Shown: positions 23,060 through 34,175 of the stretch, one piece after another | Numbering within the stretch: position 1 is the stretch's first letter | Layout: each line of letters begins with the position of its first letter | Assembly (NCBI GenBank): GCA_900708905.1 | Contig: CAADRB010000027.1 | Coordinates: 661,590 to 725,589, forward strand | Direction: 5' to 3' | DNA: 64,000 nucleotides | Origin: Hymenolepis diminuta | Taxonomy: Eukaryota; Platyhelminthes; Cestoda; Cyclophyllidea; Hymenolepididae | Program-made: the position numbers and the translations under genes | The notes under the pieces: generated by a model | Database searches by the model: none | What the model was told of the DNA's origin: nothing | The model's input: the letters and a program-made list of their open reading frames with translations, nothing else

Positions 23060-23375
23060 CGCACTCTAACACAAAGAAGACGAAATCAGTCAACCGCCTT
23101 ATCGGACCTCCTTTCGCCTATTGCTCACATTCTGGATTGTCATCGCTCAGCATTGAGACATTCCCTTTTCTTCACAAATCCTTCCTCCTCTCCCCTCTCA
23201 TTCATTCCCAATTTTCCAATAAACCTGTGAATCTACCCAACTACTGGTCATCTAATTCAAAAAAGGCTGTTGTTTTCTCTCAGCTCTAGGAAGGTCATTA
23301 GTTTTATGAAAGGATATCTAGTCGAGCTTGATGTAGCTCATCAAGGAGATTTACCACCAGATTAGAGGGGCTTAT
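23060..23375 (+). repeat. Dispersed repeat A, copy 2
   Basis: Carries CCGCCTTATCGGACCTCCTT, TTCGCCTATTGCTCACA, a C/T-rich tract, CCAATAAACCTGTGAATC, GGCTGTTGTT and GGAAGGTCATTAG in the repeat A order. Confidence 0.75.
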
Positions 23376-24019
23376 GACTCATTTTTTTATATTTCACATT
23401 TTCTTATTTAGAACAAGGATATTAACTTGATTAATGAAAAATAATAAATTTGAAAAAAAAATAATTTTATTATCATATTATTTTCTTTAATCGACATCTG
23501 AAATGTAAGTTAACTCTCGATATTTATTTGTGCCTGCACAATTTTCAGCTATTTTTTGCAGTTTCTCTTAAATATCTTATCATTTTATTCATGCCCTTAG
23601 ATACTTATTTCTAATAACACGATATACTTTCACATGAGAGGAGATATTTTCACATCAGGTACAGCACATCAATGCTTATAAAGAAATTCCTTAATTCCTT
23701 TAAGCGACTGCTTGAAATCAATAAAATACCCCTAGAAGACATCGGCTGCGTTGGTACGAATATCTGTACCGTATTATATTAATACCTCTCATACTCCCTT
23801 TTCAACAGAAATTAGTTAATAATTTAATAATTGGGATTTTAAACGATTTTATACAATTATCTTACAGAACAGCTCTCTGACGCCCGTTTGAATCCGTAGG
23901 AATTAACCCTTTATTTTTGGATAAAATTGACAAATATAACCACCAAATTTTCCTGCAGTTTCACTGAATTGTTTTGATAGAAAATTTTTTGCAATGATAT
24001 TACTCTCATGTCCTCTCAC

Positions 24020-24425
24020 CCTAACTCACGGGCGTGCTCTTTCTCTCTATGTTCTGCACCAATACTGACTCATAATCCTGCTCTGACTGGCAATTATCCG
24101 TCGATGAACACAGAAAACGAAGTCGGTCGACCATCTTATTGTTCCTTCATTTCGCCTGCTCCTCACAATTCGAATTTTTATCCCTCGGTACTGACGCCTC
24201 CTCTTTCCTCCCAATTCCTTCCTCCTTTCCTCTCTCATTCTTTCCCAATTGTCAAAAGCTAGCAGTCCAACTTAACTCTTGGTCTTCTCACTGGTTAAAG
24301 ACTGTTGTTACTAATTTGCCTTAGGAAGATCATTAATTCCACAGGGGATTTATTTATCTTAATTTGATGGATCTCTTAAAGTAGCTTTACTTGCAGACAG
24401 AGCTACTTTAGGCGTTATAATTCCC
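24020..24425 (+). repeat. Dispersed repeat A, copy 3, with terminal inverted motif
   Basis: Carries TTCGCCTGCTCCTCACAATT, the C/T-rich tract, CTTGGTCTTCTC, GACTGTTGTTAC, GGAAGATCATTA and CTCTTAAAGTAGCTTTACTT. The right end has AAAGTAGCTTT followed by AGAGCTACTTTA, a short inverted pair that also appears in the minus-strand copy at 25385. The ORFs in this segment on both strands are repeat-derived. Confidence 0.7.
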
Positions 24426-24544
24426 TATTATATTACATTGAGTCCATTTGATAAACAAAATGAACAGTTAATATTCATATTACAAATATGACTTGGATAT
24501 AAAGATGTGTTTCTTTAAATATTTCAATTATCAAGTAGAGAAGA

Positions 24545-24880
24545 AGGTTAAATATGAAGATCCTTTTCTTGTAAAGTAAGGATATCTCTGGAGCTCGATT
24601 TGCAATTCCCGCCGCCTTGTCCTTAACACCTTCGGAATACTGGGGGAGTTCATTTCTCTTCGAGACTAGTTTTCAAAAAATTGCATTGATTTTCATTTGT
24701 GGAGATATGAATTCTCCTGTAATTTCATGGCCTCCTATATCACAGTTTCGCTCAAATCTGTCTTGAAGCCAAAAGTTGCTAACCTCCAGAATTGCGTGCG
24801 TTCAAAGAATGGATGGTTGCATCACTCCTATCTTCATTTCTCCGTACTATTTAGTTGGTGTAAGCTGGGGTTTACAGTTT
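24545..24880 (+). repeat. Dispersed repeat D, copy 1
   Basis: About 335 nt that recurs at 51700-52050 in the same orientation. Shared blocks include AATATGAAGAT, CTCTGGA, GCAATT, GAGTTCATTTCT, GTAATTTCATGG/GTAATCTCATGG, AAAGAATGG, GGTTGCATCACTCC and ATCTTCATTT. Confidence 0.75.
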
Positions 24881-24987
24881 TGTAATCAGCTAAAATTTTT
24901 ATCATTCTTCCAGACACTGATTAAAATGTGGGTTACGCTGGTTCCATAACCTGTCATTGTGCGCCCTATTTGTAGACTTTTCCATCA

Positions 24988-25019
24988 AATTAAGATAATT
25001 TCTTTAAATTATCTTAATT
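24988..25019. repeat. 14-bp perfect inverted repeat with 4-nt loop, then TTAA tract
   Basis: Arms 24988-25001 and 25006-25019 (AATTAAGATAATTT and its complement) around CTTT, followed by a simple AATT/TTAA tract to about 25060. Confidence 0.85.
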
Positions 25020-25384
25020 AATTAAATTAATTAATTAATTAATAAATAATTAAATTAAAACTGAGAACATTTCTTACCAACTAATTGGTCCTTAGGTATG
25101 AAGGTAGTAAAGATACGATTGGTTAATTTTACAAACTCGAGCATTTTAAGGTACTCGCTTTCTTCACTTACGCAATAAATTAGAAGCTGATGGTGAAGTG
25201 CACGATAGCAAGAGTAAAAACAAATAGAGGCCATTATTACTGAAAAGAAACGAGCTCAACGGACTCAGATCAAAGTCTTAAATACAGCAGCACCGGCCGT
25301 CAGTCAAATAATTATTTGCTTTTCAATTCCGACAGTTTTCAAGGTTTATTCTCCTCCTGCCTATCTCATTCGTAGTTTGATACT

Positions 25385-25770
25385 TAAAGTAGCTCTAATC
25401 CGATAGCAAAGCTACTTAAGAGCCATACCAAGCTGGGTTAGATACCTCTTATATAACTAATGATCTTAAGGCTAACAGATAACGACTGTCCATTAGGAAT
25501 AAGAAGGCCAAGAGTTGGGTTGGAAAAATGGGTGTTGGATAATTGTAAATAAGAGAGGAAAGGAGGAAGGATGAGGAAAGTGGAAGACCTCAGTACTGAG
25601 AGGGGAAAATCCGGATTGTGACAGATAGGCAAAGCAAGGTGGGCTTTGATGCACTGACTGGATTTATTCTGCGAGCCATTTTGTGACTGTAGGATGAGCA
25701 ACCAATCAGAAATCAGCATGTTTGCAAAACATAGAGACTGAGCAAACCGATGAGTCGTAAACACAGATAG
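25385..25770 (-). repeat. Dispersed repeat A, inverted copy
   Basis: On the minus strand it carries CACAATCCGGATTTTCCC, CTCAGTACTGAGG, a C/T-rich tract (CCTTCCTCCTTTCCTCTC), CCAACTCTTGGCCTTCTTAT, AAGATCATTAG and CTCTTAAGTAGCTTT, matching copies 1-3. The ORF at 25438-25764 is inside it. Confidence 0.72.
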
Positions 25771-26918
25771 TACATATTAATTTTAAATAACTCTCACTGA
25801 AATAATAAAAACCTAATAATATACACCATTCAATAATTAATAATGCCACCACCCAGGATCAAAACCGATTTCTTTTGACATTTAGGAAATCAGTACACTT
25901 TTCAAAAGCAAACCAGGATGGAAGCATTCTCATTTCTCGACATATTTTGTCCATGTAACAAGAAGACCTTCGTCCTATAGAATTCACGTGATAACCTTCA
26001 AAGAAAACAAAGTAGTCAAATATACTACTATTATCAAACACCGGCTCAAGTAAAAGTATTGCTGTGTGTACAGTAGGATGGATATGAAAGTAAACCTAAT
26101 TGCAGTACATTGAAGAAGTATTCCTACTTAGAAGTCATATCACCACCGATTTCACACGTAAAGTTTCAAAAAAAATTTTTAACCTTGGCGGACATCTTTT
26201 AGCTTCCCAATGAAAACGCGTACTGTTCGATCCATTTTTGATAAGACAACGTTCAACTTCAGCCTATCACTCCCATGTCTGTACCAGATAGAACAATTAT
26301 TTCTTTCTTTCTCCATTCTAGCTTGCATACATTTCTACATTCCTCGTAAAAATGACCTTTTACCGCTTCCATGCTTGAGATAAATTAACTGTTGCTCATA
26401 ACATTATCTTAGATTTACGTTAAAGCTAAATACCTTTCAAGGTTTTCTAAACTACCGTCAACAATATCGTCATATATATATACACATATATACAAATATG
26501 TGATAATGGGATATTCGAGTAAATTAATGGTCTGTATCGCAACCCCCCTCCTCTCCTTATTTATCACCTACATTACCCTCCGTCCATTCTACGTGTGCCT
26601 TACATCTTCATTGGTTAGTATATTGTCAGACTAATTACTACGAAAGTCAAATACACTAAATTGGCGACGCAAGAGGGAAAAGTCGCTCGGTTCCAGAACA
26701 AATCCAAAATGCAATCAATATACCATTTTAATGAAGTAACTTGACAACAAAAAGTATTATTCATCAGCTCTCTCAAATCCATTCGATTATAATTTGGATT
26801 TTTAAATCTATTAAGTATATTTACGAACCGTTAACAAAAGCAAACAAAATCTCAACGGTCACAAAAGCACAATGTCGTGTGAGTAATAAGAAAGACCCTC
26901 CCACATGAACCACCCCAT

Positions 26919-29900
26919 TTAGATCTTTTTAAGTAGGTTTTCAATATCCGATGAAGTTCCATCAGTAGCCGCACTCGAGAGGTCCCGATCACTAGAATGT
27001 GTTGGCAACTTCTGATGTGATTGGTCCTGTTCCTTCACTGCCACTTTGTGTCGAACATAGGCGTAGGCCATGGAGCCACAAACAACCATTCCATTACCCA
27101 GCCACCAGAGAAAAGATTTGAGGTGCATTGATATGAGTGTGGCTATAATTGTTTGCACAGCGGCTTTCGCAGTGCCTGATATATTGTGGGTCAGAGGACT
27201 AGTCACTTGAATCTGCCAAGTTGTCACATAGCTGATGGCGAAACCGAAAACGCCACTTAGCAGCATCATACTCCAGAAGAACATGCCAATGGCGCTAAAA
27301 GAATGAAGGAGCGTGAGTTTATAAATTGGATACAACGCGATGGGAAAAATGTATATGCCTAATTTCGGACGAACTGAAATTAATCTTCCTAATAGATGAG
27401 AATTTCAGAATCAAGATTTCATAGAGACCATTTGATACATTTAAACCAAAAGAGGAAATTTAATACAACTATCACCACAGTTTTCACTGATCACAATGCA
27501 GGGAGAAGGGATACAGCTACGGACAATACATTCTCAGATCAAGAGAGTAAGAACAGTAATAGTTACAAGCCTAAGAGTCCAGTATATTATAACTCTGTGT
27601 TGATTTAACAGATATTATGGTATCAAGATGGAACTTTGCAATGGAATTTCGATAATAGTCGAGAATGTATTAGAACTAGTCTTAAGGAAAAAATACAACG
27701 CAGTGATAGTAATAAATATTTACGGAGATCAATACTGAATTGTAAATGAAAAACCGAGTGAGAGGCTTCTTAATTTGGGTGACATCAAGGTATCTTCAAA
27801 AATATATATATATAATAATAGATTCTTTCAATAGAGGAAAAGGTAATTAAATCTCTCAAGGGAACTAATCTCATTATCTTGGGATAATTTTATCAATGAT
27901 GAAAAAAGTACATTTAAATAGGGGGATGAAAATTATTGAGGATCCCGAATAGAACTGTTAATAACCAACTCATGTTGCCTTCTGTCATACATGCTAGACC
28001 TTGAGATCAACAAAGTAGGACCAGGTTAATATGATCGATTAAAAATGGAAGATGAGCTGTTAAAAAGGGATTAAAAAATGCAAAATAAATCCAGTTAAGA
28101 GCAAACCGAACCTTCAGCAATTTCTAGGACAATAATTCTAACTACGTCTCTAAGTTGCTCTACAGTTCATACCAATGGAAAAATAAATGATAATAACAAG
28201 TGAAAAATTTAGTTCCGAGACCATTACAGAATTAAAATATTTTACCAGTCACTTTAGTCATTAAAAAATGTGATCTTACTGAACGGTCCAATATCCCTAT
28301 GTATTTCTATAATAACATGAGTCCATATTCCGAATGAGTGCTTTTCAAAAACCTCTTTTGGGGTTAGAAGAAGGATACATCAGTGTTACTCCAATAGTTA
28401 AGCCCCAATTAAGGCGGCAACAATTAAAACTAATAGTCATTCCAAAAATTAGACCCTTGTGATCCAGTAACAGTTAAATGGAAATACCTTCAAGGAGGGA
28501 AAAATCTAAGAGACTAATTCGGCTACACTTTGAAGGATGAATCGCCATGCATTTCCAAAATTTTTTTCTGTGTCATCAGTAATCACTGAGACCTAATTAT
28601 CCTGACCTCACAGTAGTGCTCGAAGTGCTTGACCTCACTGTAACCTCAAGCACCCTGTGGATAACCATCGTATATACACACACGCTCCCCTCTCATCTCC
28701 TGTTCCTCATCTCTCTCTCTTCAACTTTTCATAGCGGTCTGTTCAATACATTTTGGTCTAATCAGTTCTTGGCGTTCTGGTATAAGATGGTTGCTGGCGC
28801 TTACACTTTGTCGTAACTTTCTATCAGAACAGTATTAAGTAAAGTGATTTATTTAATTTCTATCATTGGATAGTTCAACAGATTTCAAATCAATTCTACT
28901 TACTAATCCGTCTTCATAGCTGCAGTATTTAGATTGTTTAGCTTAAGATAAAAAAACAGCATTCAGAGCAATTATTCTTTCGACAAAGCTCCAACTAAAC
29001 AGTCGAAACCTTAAATATTTTATCGACGAAGTCGAACAGATTACTATTCCAGTAAAAACAAAGAAACAGTATTCCCCAAACATATCTTCAAATTACACAT
29101 TAATTTTCCTTCGATAAATAGATGTTTAGTATCTGTCTAGTTCGCGTCTTTAACGTAAATTGAAAGTGGTCATTCTGATCAAATGGACCCAATACTTTCC
29201 ATTTTTACGGACCGAAGATAACATAGCAGAACACAGCCACTCCCATTACCGAGTAGGTAAAGTTTGGAATCTAAGAAACAAGGAAATACTGCACTTATAC
29301 AAGCCAATAAACCAAACAAACAAAATTCTACAGACTTGACCTTAGTACTAGATAACTCAGCGGCTCTTGAAATAATTGTCAGGGAAAAACTTAGAGCAAC
29401 GTCAGGGCACGCTTACTTTGCCGAATATAAACAGATGTAAATGAATCATTAAAACACAAAATAAATTTAACACACTGATGAACTGATACTGTGCTTTACA
29501 ACGCGAACCAGATGTAAAAAACGAAGTGAGATGCAGAACTTAAATAAGAGAACACAACCGAACAATTAGTGGTATATGATTGGCAATTTTACTCACGGTG
29601 ACCATTTACATCACTCTAATGGAGAAATACGCATTCTAGTTGTATATTTACCATTAAAAAAGCATTAGTAAACTATCAAAACCACTGCACGGGTTTCGAT
29701 CTCACACCCAAATTGACAAAAGCTTTTATGTTACCGATATGTCATAGTTATGCATCTCACAAGTTATTTGTTCACAATTGATTGAAAGAGCATTTTGTAA
29801 GTTTCTAGGTGAATAAAGGTCATTTTCAGTGCCTTGGTTATTATGCCTACTACTAAACAGCATGAGGAAAGCATAATGATAGAGCAGCATGAAATAAAAC

Positions 29901-32387
29901 CCGACAAATAGAGTGCTATCAATAAATCGCCAAAGAGCAATGAAATTGAACCGATGAAATTATTAAAAATTAGTGAGGTCTTGAAAATAGCAACAAGTAA
30001 TCTTACGACTTCGCAGCGATTCACCGTGAATGAATAAATAAAACAGGTTACTCACTAGAAGTTCATTCGAGTTGAAATGGGAAATCCGAACAGTGTTCGT
30101 ATGCTGATTTCAAGTAACCAACATTGGATGATGAAAATTTCTCAAACTAAGAATAACCTATTCAATGATTTACACAAAAAAGGATTAATAACCTAATGAA
30201 ACACAAGGCCCCACTATTTGAGATCGTATGTGAGTGACATCGAATGAAATGATGTGCAAGGAAAATAACGCAGAAATGGCAACTGATAGTGAGAGATTAA
30301 AGACGACAAATCGTCTAAATATTGGTATTCCTGGCAGTGAAATAAAGGAAGTTCTGCTAAAAAACGTAATAATTAATAACTGAAATGGGAGAACTAAAGG
30401 CATAGAAACAGATTAGTTTAAATGTTTCGAAACATCAATTCCCTTTATGAACCCTCGGTATTGCGGTTTACATTTTTGTACGCAAAGTTAAAGACAACGG
30501 ACTCGATATAGATCGGTGCACATCCAGTGAATGGAGTGCCAAACCGCACAGTGTTAGTCTGGCTAATAAAGGTGGCAGCATAATTCGAGATTGTCACCGG
30601 GGATGCTCCATGATACTACTTTACCTTAGATGAGTGTTGAAAATGTTTCCAGGCCGGATCCGGAGCTGAGTTAGGTTGATTTATTCTAGCGGCAAATCCC
30701 AGCTTGTTTCAACTTACAGTTCTGTGAGCCTACAGATTTGCGACAAGAGGTAATTTAAATCGATTTGTAAAATATAGAATTACTAAGATAAAAATATTCA
30801 CACCTTCTCTCTTGGAAAACCAGTAACCTCTGGAAGTAAAACCCAATCAAACAGAAGTCTCAAAAAATCCCAAGGCATAAGAAGGTCTCAGAGACAAAGA
30901 GGTAAGAATCTCGACAGGAGGTGGTTCAGAATCTTGATTTTAAAATCGAAATCTGCAAATTTCATTCGCTCTTTTCATTCGAGAACAGTCGAAAGGTATA
31001 CGTAACTCCGTCAAAATCGTACCTCTGATGAAAGAATAGAATAATGGATTTATTATTAATTTAACAGCAAGTCTTGTTTGATAGCTTTCTAATATTTGGG
31101 GAAAATTAAAAATTATAGTGCACTTCAAGGTAAATAAAACACTCCATTTTACATGTAAGTGGAGGCTAGGTTACCAAACATTAGGAATTAAGCGAAAATA
31201 ACCTAAGTGATGTCATCGAAAAGATTAGGAATGACAAGAAATAAATGATCAATTTTACCAGTCAATTTAGATAAAAAATAAAAATCTAAACTGTCAACAT
31301 GCTGAGTTAATGAATCCCCTTAAAATGATTAAATACAAGGAGCTCTTAATCAGAAAATTTCTAGACATATTCATTGTTTCAAGAATGAACATTAAAAACC
31401 GTTCTGCTTGAAAATGATACCTTGGTTTGTACGTAATACTAAAGAAAATATTACCTGAAAGTAGTTGGTAGATAGTGCAGTTCCTGCCATTCTCCAGAAA
31501 CCGTAATGCCAATTATGAAGAGGAAGAAAGAGTTCAAATTATTATAGAAAGTGAGACGCCAAACACTTCCATCCACATGTGGTAATCCCTTCGAAGTGAG
31601 GATGGAGAAAAGCGAAACAGTTAAACTTGCAGAGAGACCGTAGAACAGTCCAGATAGTGATAAGGTACCTATGTATTTCACAAAAGACTATATTAGTTAA
31701 GCGACAAAAATTTTTGACAAAAAATAGGGGAATACAAACTAACCAAACCCATTCTCTTGAATAACACTGACAACATATCCCAAAATTATTATACCGCAAC
31801 ATAATATAGCTTTCAATGAAGTTGTCTTATGCAAGATCAGATACGTAAGTATCTAAACGAAAAAGAAAAAAAGCATAACAATTTTATTATTAGGAAAGCC
31901 ACGAAGATAAGCATAGAGACATACCACATTAAAAACCGTTGTAAGTGATCGGGCGACGAAGTAAAATGCTACATCAAGGTATTTAAGACAGAGATTATTA
32001 AACAAAATCATCAAGAAGAAGACACAACTAAGAGGCATAACCTAGAAAGATCGAGGTATTACTTTAGGGAAAACGAAGATGTTACCTTCATGGAAGTTTT
32101 CCATGAAAAGCCCAAGCTTGGAAAGGAAAATTTATCAGGTATAGTACTGGAGATTTTTGCTAAAATAACACATAACAAGACGGTGATAAAGCATTGGAAC
32201 CAGGTGATGAACATTGGTGCATCAAGCTAAAGGATACAATCGTAACAAATGAAGAATATCAAGCTACCAATGTATCGGAATTACTGAGCAGCCATTTGTT
32301 TATAAAAACTAGTGAAATAGAGACAACCCAATACAGGGATACGACCCCGAAAATAAGTCGAACGTTATATTCTGATTTTGCTTCTGC
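26919..32387 (-). CDS. SLC35C1: GDP-fucose transporter of the Golgi (SLC35C1); start codon apparently supplied by spliced leader
   Basis: Imports GDP-fucose into the Golgi lumen in exchange for GMP, feeding fucosyltransferases. Exons (minus): 32387-32268, 32226-32086, 32041-31925, 31852-31744, 31668-31455, 27294-26919. They join in frame to 358 codons plus TAA. Motifs in order: [55 protein letters not shown] then [68 protein letters not shown] and [12 protein letters not shown]. These follow human SLC35C1 from the first to the last transmembrane segment; with one added Met the length is 359 aa against about 364. The first exon starts at a TTTCGTTTAG acceptor as GCA GAA GCA with no ATG and an in-frame TAG just upstream; an SL ending in AUG would start it exactly in phase. 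The first four introns are 41, 44, 72 and 75 nt, the fifth 4160 nt. The C-terminal tail is Ser/Asp-rich, ending NLLKKI. Confidence 0.93.
27295..31454 (-). other. Last intron of SLC35C1 (4160 nt)
   Basis: The intron is bounded by a GTAATATT donor and a TTCTTTTAG acceptor. It is AT-rich with short ORFs on both strands and no recognisable exon. A somewhat GC-richer stretch at about 30440-30740 stands out but has no usable ORF. Confidence 0.75.
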
Positions 32388-32401
32388 CTAAACGAAAAAA
32401 T
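32388..32401 (-). promoter_or_regulatory. Putative SL trans-splice acceptor for SLC35C1
   Basis: On the minus strand the pyrimidine-rich run TTTTTTCGTTTAG directly precedes the first SLC35C1 exon, 81 nt after the stop codon of the upstream NAA38-like gene. No cis exon with a compatible ATG and donor is found in that interval: its ATGs are out of frame or hit stops. That makes trans-splicing the simplest explanation. Confidence 0.65.
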
Positions 32402-32467
32402 TAACTAATATAATGTTAAAACATGGCATTCATTTGCAGAAGATAAAAAGAATTGGCATAAAAATAA

Positions 32468-32473
32468 TTTATT
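32468..32473 (-). promoter_or_regulatory. AATAAA overlapping the stop codon of the NAA38-like gene
   Basis: The last codons read CAA TAA A, so the poly(A) hexamer contains the stop. Cleavage would fall in the short gap before SLC35C1, as expected for processing of a polycistronic transcript. Confidence 0.55.
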
Positions 32474-32759
32474 GATCATTCATTTTTGAAATACATATCC
32501 GTTTGATATATTCTCCACGAATCGTGATTAAATAAAGCTTTCTAGTACTACTTTCGATAGTGTCTTCGTCTCCGGGTTGATATTCTATTGCATCCCGCAT
32601 TGCAATATTGCCGCAATTATCTGTACACATTAATAATCCATCGAAGGTTCGACCATCGACAATTTTTACAATAATTCTCTTCCCCATCAAATTTAATAAA
32701 AAGGAAGATTGAGGATTTTCTGTGGCTGTATTGGGGCACATTGGCGATTCACATGCCAT
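32469..32759 (-). CDS. LSm-domain protein resembling NAA38, NatC auxiliary subunit (96 aa)
   Basis: The 96-residue product has an Sm fold signature: LNLMGKRIIVKIVDGRTFDG, LLMCTDNCGNIAMRDAIEY (Sm1) and a later YLITIRGEYIKRICI (Sm2). The CTD..N spacing and the Glu-Tyr end of the Sm1 block resemble NAA38/LSMD1, the small LSm subunit of the NatC N-terminal acetyltransferase, more than LSm1 or LSm8, but I could not test this. ATG at 32757-32759 is the first ATG in the frame. A CAG acceptor-like site lies 8 nt upstream (GCTGGTATTCAG), fitting an SL-spliced short 5' UTR. The gene has one exon. Its stop codon lies 81 nt before the first SLC35C1 exon on the same strand, so the pair may be co-transcribed. 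NAA38 assignment moderate; LSm fold strong. Confidence 0.78.
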   Translation of the reverse strand: MACESPMCPNTATENPQSSFLLNLMGKRIIVKIVDGRTFDGLLMCTDNCGNIAMRDAIEYQPGDEDTIESSTRKLYLITIRGEYIKRICISKMNDQ

Positions 32760-32767
32760 GTTTACAA

Positions 32768-32784
32768 CTGAATACCAGCAAAAA
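32768..32784 (-). promoter_or_regulatory. Possible SL or cis acceptor before the NAA38-like ATG
   Basis: Minus-strand GTTTTTGCTGGTATTCAG ends 8 nt before the ATG. It is plausible as an acceptor; no upstream exon is identified. Confidence 0.4.
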
Positions 32785-33539
32785 CCCCGATAATGGCAGA
32801 GAGATACTTTCAGATCTGCGCGTTTACGTAGCCCACGCAAACAAAATTAATGTTACTGTATTAAATCTATTGCCATTATCATATTAATTTAATGTTTGGA
32901 CTTTTCCCAATCGGAGATTATAAGCCTTTTAATATACTTAATGTATTAATTATTTTTTGTCGAAAAATCCGTACTTTCAATATGATTAATCCACTTGGAT
33001 AAAAAAATTATACATTAAATAAAACAGTTTAAGATAGCATTTAATTGGATGGATTAAATGTTTACTCCTTGATTTTAAATTTATTTGATCTTATTACTCA
33101 CATTATTCCCAATATGACACATTTTTCGACATTTCAATATGTTACCGAAAGATGGGCATTAAGGAAGGCACATGACAAAAAATAGTCATTTTATATTATC
33201 AATAAATACTAGACGTCTTTTGGAAAACGATACATTCGTGAAGGTGAAAAGGGGTAGGAAACAATCGAAAAGAAAGTAATATTTTCACAAGATTTCATAG
33301 ATTTTCTTGATATTTTTATATTTGACAAACCCCTACATTAATTTATGAACCGAAATCGAGCAATATTCAGTTTGAATCTTCCTTCTTACCCAACAAACTA
33401 TCATCGTTATGAAAACCAGAATCATTAAACTGTTATGGCATCAACTAAACAATTGTCCATCTGATTTATTATTATGGCATTTGAATTAATTAATCAATCG
33501 CAAACTCAAAATACAAATCACTGATATGTTTTAACCTAT

Positions 33540-33904
33540 TTACTCTAACTCTAGTAAGATATTTAATTTCCTAAATTCGGGTCCATTTTCCAATATGCCA
33601 TGTGTTATAGACGACTGACGTCGATGACTATCTATCGAGAACGATAAGCTCTCATTGGGACTATCCAACCACAGGTTGTCCAGTTGTGTGTTATAAAACC
33701 TAGACAGCTGCCAATCACCACACGGAGACATTGGCGGCAAAGTATAACTGATTTCCCACAAAGAAACATTTGTACGAAAAATTAACTTCTCCATCAAAAA
33801 ATTAGTGGTCTTCTCGGTCATCTCCGAATGACTTGACTTTCCCTTCAGTGGTGGACGAATTCGTGCTGTGATAGCATTCATTAGGTCACAAGCATCATAG
33901 CACA
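33540..33904 (-). CDS. Unidentified coding exon or small gene
   Basis: An open frame of about 120 codons ending in TAA at 33540, following a TTGATTCTTTAG acceptor at 33905. The frame reads CYDACDLMNAITARIRPPLK, then KSSHSEMTEKTTNFLMEKL, FRTNVSLWEISYTLPPMSPC, WLDSPNESLSFSIDSHRRQS and a C-terminus RKLNILLELE. Composition and higher GC than its surroundings suggest real coding sequence. The first in-frame ATG (33881) would give a 113-residue protein; otherwise this is a terminal exon whose earlier exons I could not find in 33905-35850. No family recognised. It lies on the same strand about 780 nt upstream of the NAA38-like gene. Confidence 0.5.
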
Positions 33905-34069
33905 AACCTAAAGAATCAAATGAAAGTGTGGAGTAAAATGAGATTCATAATTAAATACGAAGATAGAGCATATTAATGATCAAATCAGTAGCTCTACCAA
34001 TAATCTTAAAATAATACTGTTATAAATAGTAGATGCTAATCAACATTTGGCGATGAGAAATAAATGAAT

Positions 34070-34175
34070 GACGATACGATCTTGACTACTGTTTCCATTA
34101 GGCATATAGATACCTACGCAGATCCAAATCATCACGATGGGACGTCGACAGCGAGAAGTGACTGACATCAAACGC
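34070..34175 (-). repeat. Dispersed repeat B, short inverted copy
   Basis: Read on the minus strand: TGATGTCAGTCACTTCTCG, TGTCGACGTCCCATCGTGAT, then TGCGTAGGTATCTATATGCC, in the order of repeat B. Confidence 0.55.

Larger units (their letters stand above)
22140..26918. other. Convergent spacer rich in dispersed repeats
   Basis: About 4.8 kb between the 3' ends of the BTBD gene and SLC35C1. It holds three copies of repeat A, one of repeat D, a partial repeat C near 22900-22965 and a 14-bp-stem hairpin at 24988-25019 followed by an AT tract. Short ORFs here (24008-24262, 25438-25764, 25859-26041 and others) either sit in repeats or have no recognisable features. No gene seen. Confidence 0.6.

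Noticed and set aside
26466..26505. TA/CA microsatellite (also near 27800 and 47750)
   Set aside because: Ordinary short simple repeats in AT-rich DNA; nothing further supported.
31542..31802. Alternative minus-strand ORF of 86 codons in the SLC35C1 region
   Set aside because: Different frame over exons 4-5 and the intron. The frame joining [11 protein letters not shown] at 31668 matches the family.
32194..32391. Plus-strand ORF of 65 codons
   Set aside because: Complement of the first two SLC35C1 exons and their 41-nt intron.
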